The notes below the pieces were generated by a model that did no database searches, had not been told where the DNA came from, and saw only the letters and a list, made by a program, of their open reading frames with translations. The position numbers and the translations under genes were made by a program. This document shows positions 6,863 through 10,880 of a stretch of DNA of 10,880 nt, piece after piece; positions within the stretch are counted from its first letter, which is position 1; each line of letters opens with the position of its first letter. Source of the DNA: UBA4312 sp040266995 (GTDB taxonomy: Bacteria; Bacillota_I; Bacilli_A; Erysipelotrichales; Erysipelotrichaceae); assembly GCA_040266995.1 (NCBI GenBank), contig JAWRHV010000016.1, positions 1-10,880 on the forward strand. Reading direction: 5' to 3'.

Positions 6863-8563
6863 ATGTCTGTAGTTGATGAAAGATATGAAAAGTGGATTGG
6901 TCATCCAAATCTGGATCCCCGTTACAAAGACGTTTTGGCTTCTATGACCGATCAGGAAAAAAATGATGCATTCTATACGAATATTGAGTTCGGAACAGCA
7001 GGTATGCGTGGAATTCTGGGCCCTGGAACGAATCGGATCAATATTCACACAATTCGTAAAGCAACACAAGGTTTTGCCAATTATATTCAGAATGCCGGAG
7101 AAAAAGCATGTGATATGGGTGTAGCTATCGGATATGATAATCGTCATATGTCCAGAGAATTTGCATTTGACTGCGCTGATTTATTAGCTAAGAATAATAT
7201 ACGTTCTTATGTATTTGATTCTTTACGTCCTACACCGGAACTGAGCTTTGCGGTACGTCATCTGGGATGTTTTGGTGGAATCATGATCACTGCCAGCCAC
7301 AACCCGAGAGAATACAATGGATATAAGTTGTATGACGAAAAAGGATGTCAGTTGGTGCCTGCTTTAGCTGCACAGGTTATAGACCAGGTTAATTCCATCG
7401 AAGATGAACTGGCAATTGATGCAAACGTGACGGAAGAACAGAAAAAACTGGTTAAAGTGATCGGTAAAGATGTAGATGATGTATATTATGAAAATGTTCT
7501 GTCCATTCAGATCAATCCAGATGTGAAAAAGGATATCAAAATTGTATTTAGCCCTGAACATGGAACGGCTAATGTTCCGGTAAGAGATATTTTTAAACTA
7601 ACAGGGTATAACTGCATTCCTGTTGAAGAACAATGTACACCGGATCCGGATTTCTCAAATACGCCGACACCGAACCCGGAACAGCCTGGAGCTTATGAGC
7701 TGGCTTTAAAATATGCAAAAGAAAATGATGCAGATCTGATTTTGGTTTGTGACCCGGATGCTGACCGTATGGGCGTTGGTGTAAAACATAATGGGGAATA
7801 TGTTGTTATGACGGGAAATCAGTCAGGGGCTGTTGAAATTGAATATATCTGTTCACAATTAAAAGAAAAAGGACTGATGCCGGAAAATCCAGTTATGTTC
7901 AATACTGTTGTAACAAGTGATCTTGGTGAAAAGGTTGCCGCTTATTATGGTGTAGAGACCGAAAAAACATTAACCGGATTTAAATTTATAGGTGAAAAAG
8001 TAGCAAAATATGAAATCACCAAAGAGAAAAACTATGTATTTGGATATGAAGAAAGCTATGGTTCTCTAATTAAACCATTCGTACGTGATAAGGATGCTCC
8101 ACAAGCCTTATTAATGTTGGCAGAAGCTTGCGCATACTATAAAGAACGTGGAAAAGACCTGGTTGATGTATTAGATGAACTATATGATCGACATGGAACA
8201 TACGAAGAGAGTCAGGTAGCGTTAACACTCGATGGAGAAGCCGGAGCCAATCGTATCAAGGAAATCCTGGCGGATCTTCGTGCTGATGCACCTAAGAAAA
8301 TTGCAGACACAGACGTTGTTAAAAGTGAAGATTATCAGGAATGTACAATTAAAGAAGGCGATTCAGTAAAAGAATTGACAGGCTTTACAAAATCGAATGT
8401 ATTGAAGTATTACCTGGCAGATGGCAGCTGGATTGCGGTACGTCCAAGCGGAACCGAACCGAAGTGTAAGTTCTACTATTGTATTAAGGGAACAGATAAG
8501 GCCGATGCGCATGCAAAAACCGAAAAGTTCCAGAAAGCAATGGCAGAATTGACAGAGGCTTAA
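6863..8563 (+). CDS. pgcA: Phosphoglucomutase-type phosphohexomutase (PgcA-like)
   Basis: This alpha-D-phosphohexomutase probably interconverts glucose-6-phosphate and glucose-1-phosphate, feeding GlgC and nucleotide-sugar synthesis. At 566 residues it matches the long PgcA/YhxB class of Bacillota. The four active-site segments are in order: the phosphoserine loop TASHNP with Ser145 as the phosphate carrier, the Mg-binding DPDADR (297-302; Asp297, Asp299, Asp301), the sugar-binding GFKFIGEK (372-379) with GYEESYG (394-400), and the phosphate-binding RPSGTEPK (527-534). GTAGMRG near residue 45 is also conserved. The gene is monocistronic, with a cre site at its promoter and a terminator after tandem TAA-TAG stops. 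Phosphomannomutase activity is possible, as the family is often bifunctional, but the length and the glg context favour glucose phosphates. Confidence 0.93.
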   Translation: MSVVDERYEKWIGHPNLDPRYKDVLASMTDQEKNDAFYTNIEFGTAGMRGILGPGTNRINIHTIRKATQGFANYIQNAGEKACDMGVAIGYDNRHMSREFAFDCADLLAKNNIRSYVFDSLRPTPELSFAVRHLGCFGGIMITASHNPREYNGYKLYDEKGCQLVPALAAQVIDQVNSIEDELAIDANVTEEQKKLVKVIGKDVDDVYYENVLSIQINPDVKKDIKIVFSPEHGTANVPVRDIFKLTGYNCIPVEEQCTPDPDFSNTPTPNPEQPGAYELALKYAKENDADLILVCDPDADRMGVGVKHNGEYVVMTGNQSGAVEIEYICSQLKEKGLMPENPVMFNTVVTSDLGEKVAAYYGVETEKTLTGFKFIGEKVAKYEITKEKNYVFGYEESYGSLIKPFVRDKDAPQALLMLAEACAYYKERGKDLVDVLDELYDRHGTYEESQVALTLDGEAGANRIKEILADLRADAPKKIADTDVVKSEDYQECTIKEGDSVKELTGFTKSNVLKYYLADGSWIAVRPSGTEPKCKFYYCIKGTDKADAHAKTEKFQKAMAELTEA

Positions 8564-8576
8564 TAGAATAGAAAAG

Positions 8577-8613
8577 AAGCGATTGCAAACTATATGTTTG
8601 CAACGCTTTTTTT
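8577..8613 (+). terminator. Rho-independent terminator after pgcA
   Basis: An 8-bp stem TTGCAAAC/GTTTGCAA (8583-8590, 8596-8603) with a 5-nt loop continues, past one bulged A at 8582, into AAGCG/CGCTT (8577-8581, 8604-8608), then seven T at 8607-8613. Confidence 0.92.
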
Positions 8614-8661
8614 ATATAGACTCCTAAAAAGAAGAGTAAGCACGAAGGGTCTTATCTATCA

Positions 8662-8675
8662 TGTAAGCGTTTACA
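8662..8675. promoter_or_regulatory. Perfect cre site upstream of the antiporter gene
   Basis: TGTAAGCGTTTACA matches the strict 14-bp cre consensus TGWAANCGNTNWCA at every position. It stands 79 nt before the antiporter start codon and after the pgcA terminator, so it can only serve the antiporter gene here. If the promoter is TTGATT-16-TAAAAT (8688-8715), the site lies upstream of the -35 and is centred near -53, a place where CcpA can activate. Confidence 0.8.
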
Positions 8676-8687
8676 ACTATATTGCAA

Positions 8688-8715
8688 TTGATTTCTATAA
8701 AAAAAAGACTAAAAT
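8688..8715 (+). promoter_or_regulatory. Candidate promoter of the antiporter gene
   Basis: TTGATT (8688-8693) and TAAAAT (8710-8715) are 16 bp apart. The rest of the gap (8614-8661) shows no structure I can name. An alternative -10, TATAAA at 8696-8701, would place the cre over the -35 region, but the spacing is poor. Confidence 0.35.
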
Positions 8716-8727
8716 GTACATTTGTTT

Positions 8728-8732
8728 GGAGG
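8728..8732 (+). promoter_or_regulatory. Shine-Dalgarno that fixes the antiporter start
   Basis: GGAGG lies eight bases before ATG 8741 and only two before the in-frame ATG 8735. It rules out the far longer open frame that runs back to 8594. Confidence 0.8.
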
Positions 8733-8740
8733 AAATGTGT

Positions 8741-9919
8741 ATGGATTCTTTGGAGTTATGTCGGCAGCTGGCTATCATCATTTTGTTCGCAAAAGTATTT
8801 GGATTAACAGCGCGCCATTTTAAAGCCCCTCAGGTAGCAGGGGAGATCGTTGCCGGGTTATTGATCGGACCGAGTGTGTTCGGATGGGTACAAAGCAGTG
8901 ATACTTTGGGCATGTTTGCAGAAATAGGGGTTATTATTTTAATGTTTTCTGCTGGATTGGGTACCAATCTAAATGATTTGAAAAAAAACGGAGCCAAGGC
9001 TTTTTTAATAGCGACCTTCGGGGTATTGGTTCCTCTTCTTTTAGGAACGATTCTATATCTTGCTTTTTATGGATGGGCATCGATTGGTTCGGATCAGTTT
9101 TTGAGAGCTGTTTTTGTTGGTACTGTATTGACGGCGACATCTGTCAGCATTACTGTGCAGGTATTAAAAGAGCTCGGAAAACTGAATGACATTATTGGGA
9201 CGACAATTGTCAGTGCGGCTATTATCGATGATGTGATCGGAATCATCGTGTTGACTATTGTAATGGGATTTAAAGATCCAAGCTCCAATATAATGTCTGT
9301 GTTACTAAGTACTTTGTTGTTTTTCGTCTTTTCTGTTGTTGCTGGTTTCATTATCTATAAAGTGTTTAAATGGCTGGATTACAGAAATCCGCATACACAA
9401 AGAATTCCTATTCTAGGCTTGGCTTTAGCCTTTGCGTTTTCATATATAGCGGAAACATATTTCCAGGTTGCTGATATCACCGGCGCTTATGTGGCAGGTG
9501 TAATCCTGTGCTCTTTGGAAGATTCCAACTATATCTCAAGAAAAATGGATATTGAATCGTATATGTTGTTCGGTCCGATCTTCTTTGCCAGTATCGGTCT
9601 GCAGACGGATATTCATGCGTTGGATACCGGTGTAATGTTGTTTTCGCTGGCATTTATCGCTGTCGGTTTGCTCAGTAAAATTATCGGTTGTGGTGGTATT
9701 TCAAAACTGTTGGGATTTGATGGAAAAGAATCTTTGATTATAGGCGTCGGCATGATGACACGAGGAGAAGTGGCATTGATTGTTGCGCAAAGGGGAATGA
9801 AGGTAGGTTTATTAACCGATACATTCTTCACATCTGTCATTTTATTGATAATTGTCAGTTCCATTCTTGTACCTATTTGTTTAAAGGCTTTGTTTTCGAA
9901 AAGAGTTCAAACCGCTTAA
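8741..9919 (+). CDS. Cation/proton antiporter, CPA2 (NapA/Kef membrane-domain) family
   Basis: This is a 392-residue integral membrane protein, almost wholly hydrophobic, consistent with about 12-13 membrane segments. Family signs are APQVAGEIVAGLLIGPSV (29-46) in the first helices, TATSVSITVQVLKELG (131-146) in the unwound crossover helix, and the ion-binding pair Asp163-Asp164 in AAIIDDVIGII. Later come FGPIFFASIGLQTD (277-290) and MMTRGEVALIVAQRG (338-352). Two adjacent aspartates are typical of electrogenic Na+/H+ antiporters such as NapA. There is no C-terminal RCK/TrkA-N domain, so this is not a full Kef K+ efflux system. It probably exports Na+ in exchange for protons for pH and salt balance. 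The ion and direction are inferred. The start at 8741 follows from the GGAGG placement and from family length. The gene is monocistronic behind a perfect cre site. Confidence 0.87.
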   Translation: MDSLELCRQLAIIILFAKVFGLTARHFKAPQVAGEIVAGLLIGPSVFGWVQSSDTLGMFAEIGVIILMFSAGLGTNLNDLKKNGAKAFLIATFGVLVPLLLGTILYLAFYGWASIGSDQFLRAVFVGTVLTATSVSITVQVLKELGKLNDIIGTTIVSAAIIDDVIGIIVLTIVMGFKDPSSNIMSVLLSTLLFFVFSVVAGFIIYKVFKWLDYRNPHTQRIPILGLALAFAFSYIAETYFQVADITGAYVAGVILCSLEDSNYISRKMDIESYMLFGPIFFASIGLQTDIHALDTGVMLFSLAFIAVGLLSKIIGCGGISKLLGFDGKESLIIGVGMMTRGEVALIVAQRGMKVGLLTDTFFTSVILLIIVSSILVPICLKALFSKRVQTA

Positions 9920-9940
9920 TAATATAAAAAGAGAATAAGA

Positions 9941-9981
9941 AAAGGATTGCTGCCTGCGTTTATTGGCAACAATCCTTTTTT
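9941..9981. terminator. Bidirectional terminator between convergent genes
   Basis: An 11-bp stem with one C-A mismatch (9944-9954 with 9965-9975) and a 10-nt loop is flanked by A-T pairs and by six T at 9976-9981 on the plus strand. On the minus strand the stem is followed by TTTTCTTATTC, so it can also end the aminotransferase transcript, whose stop codon lies 32 nt away. Confidence 0.85.
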
Positions 9982-10012
9982 ATGTATGCAAGGAATGCTT
10001 ACTATAAAGAGT

Positions 10013-10880
10013 TTATTTTGTCTTTAAATAAGGTTCAATAAACTTTTCGATTCGTTCAATTGCTTCTTTGATATGGTCAAGGCTATAGGCATAGGAAATA
10101 CGGATAAAGCCTTCTCCATGTGGTCCGAAAGCATTTCCCGGAACACAGGCCACTTTTTGTTGACTCAGCAATTCCGAGCAGAACGTTTCACTGTCCAATC
10201 CAGTCGGGCGGATATCTGCAAATACATAGAATGTACCATGAGGCATATTGGTTTGCAGGCCCATTCGATTGAGCCGGTTCACTAATAGATTTCTTCGGTT
10301 CCGATAGGCTTCTTTCATCTCGATCACATCGTTATAGCCGTTCTTCAAAGCTTCAATGGCTGCATACTGGGCTGCCGTCGGTGCAGACATAATGACATAT
10401 TGATGTATTTTTGTCATAGCGGCACTGACATCCGGATTGGATAACAAATAGCCGAGTCTCCATCCGGTCATGGCAAAAGCTTTGGAAAACCCGTTAACGA
10501 CGATGATCTGATCGCGGATTTCAGCGAACTGGGCTAAGGACGAAAAAGCTTGATCAAAACTTAATTCCGCATATATTTCGTCACTGATCACATAAATACC
10601 GGATTCCTTAATGATCGGTACCAATTTTGCGTAATCCTGCCGTGTCATCACGCCACCGGTCGGATTGCTAGGGAAGTTAATGATCATTGCCTTGGTTTTC
10701 TCGGTAATGGCTTCTTTCAGGACTTCCGGCACGATTTTAAAATCATTTTCTTTGGTAAGTACGATCGGTACCGGAACAGCGCCGGATAAAAGGATCGCCG
10801 GCTCATAAGCTACATAATTCGGATCGCATACAATCACTTCGTCCCCTGGGTTACAAAGAGCACGCATTGCCAGATCGATG
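10013..10880 (-). CDS. Class I PLP-dependent aminotransferase (AspC/PatA type), 5' partial
   Basis: This is the C-terminal 288 residues or so of a fold-type I aminotransferase. The frame is open through the right edge, and the residues before the Met codon at 10865-10867 read IDLA, continuing the conserved helix before NPGDEV, so that Met is internal. Counting from it, NFPSNPTGG (64-72) holds the substrate/PLP-contacting Asn, SDEIYAELSF (95-104) the Asp96 that pairs with the PLP nitrogen, and NGFSKAFAMTGWRLGY (125-140) the Schiff-base Lys129 and phosphate-binding Arg137. Arg256 in FIRISYA matches the substrate carboxylate arginine. The family covers aspartate, alanine, aromatic and N-acetyl-LL-diaminopimelate aminotransferases; I cannot choose among them. 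It is convergent with the antiporter gene and not part of the carbon-storage cluster. About 100 N-terminal residues and its promoter are outside the window. Confidence 0.93.
   Translation of the reverse strand, partial: IDLAMRALCNPGDEVIVCDPNYVAYEPAILLSGAVPVPIVLTKENDFKIVPEVLKEAITEKTKAMIINFPSNPTGGVMTRQDYAKLVPIIKESGIYVISDEIYAELSFDQAFSSLAQFAEIRDQIIVVNGFSKAFAMTGWRLGYLLSNPDVSAAMTKIHQYVIMSAPTAAQYAAIEALKNGYNDVIEMKEAYRNRRNLLVNRLNRMGLQTNMPHGTFYVFADIRPTGLDSETFCSELLSQQKVACVPGNAFGPHGEGFIRISYAYSLDHIKEAIERIEKFIEPYLKTK

Noticed and set aside
8614..8661. A possible riboswitch or small RNA between the pgcA terminator and the cre site.
   Set aside because: Only 48 nt, lying upstream of the likely promoter, with no stable paired arms or recognisable conserved core.
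8594..8740. A 49-residue N-terminal extension of the antiporter (open frame from 8594).
   Set aside because: It begins in the loop of the pgcA terminator and runs through the cre site; its sequence is basic and unlike the family N-terminus, and a good GGAGG serves ATG 8741.
1..10880. Mobile elements, phage genes, defence systems, CRISPR arrays, tRNA or rRNA.
   Set aside because: No transposase or integrase motif, no spaced direct repeats, no terminal inverted repeats and no RNA gene pattern seen; all main frames are accounted for by recognised families.

Overview
The window is ordinary chromosomal DNA from a low-to-moderate-GC Bacillota (Firmicute). Its signs are strong AGGAGG ribosome binding sites, extended -10 promoters, GNRA-loop and U-tract terminators, CcpA-type cre sites, an HPr with both His15 and Ser46, and a GlgC/GlgD pair. 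The mix would suit a gut anaerobe of the Erysipelotrichia or a neighbouring class, but that is an inference and I cannot name a genus. The standard genetic code fits every gene: TGA is a stop, and Trp is encoded by TGG. I see no mobile element, phage gene, CRISPR array, tRNA or rRNA.

Layout, left to right. (1) Positions 1-2161 hold the 3' part of a MacB-type ABC transporter with ATPase and permease fused, closed by a terminator. (2) Positions 2191-6395 hold a tight glycogen-synthesis operon, glgC-glgD-glgA, followed by a DUF523 (TudS-like) gene joined to glgA by an ATGA overlap. (3) Positions 6411-6779 hold ptsH (HPr) with its own promoter and terminator. (4) Positions 6797-8613 hold a phosphoglucomutase-type phosphohexomutase, with a cre site overlapping its promoter. 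(5) Positions 8662-9919 hold a CPA2-family cation/proton antiporter preceded by a perfect cre site. (6) Positions 10013-10880, minus strand, hold the C-terminal part of a class I aminotransferase, convergent with the antiporter and sharing a bidirectional terminator with it.

The middle of the window reads as one carbon-storage neighbourhood. The mutase converts glucose-6-P to glucose-1-P, GlgC (with the catalytically degenerate GlgD) makes ADP-glucose, and GlgA polymerises it. HPr, the phosphocarrier and co-repressor of CcpA, sits between them, and two of the following transcription units carry cre sites. The branching enzyme and phosphorylase are not in the window.

I did not find a clearly novel system. 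The observations most worth a second look are the cre sites at pgcA and the antiporter, the two dyads flanking the glgC promoter, and the DUF523 gene translationally coupled to glgA.
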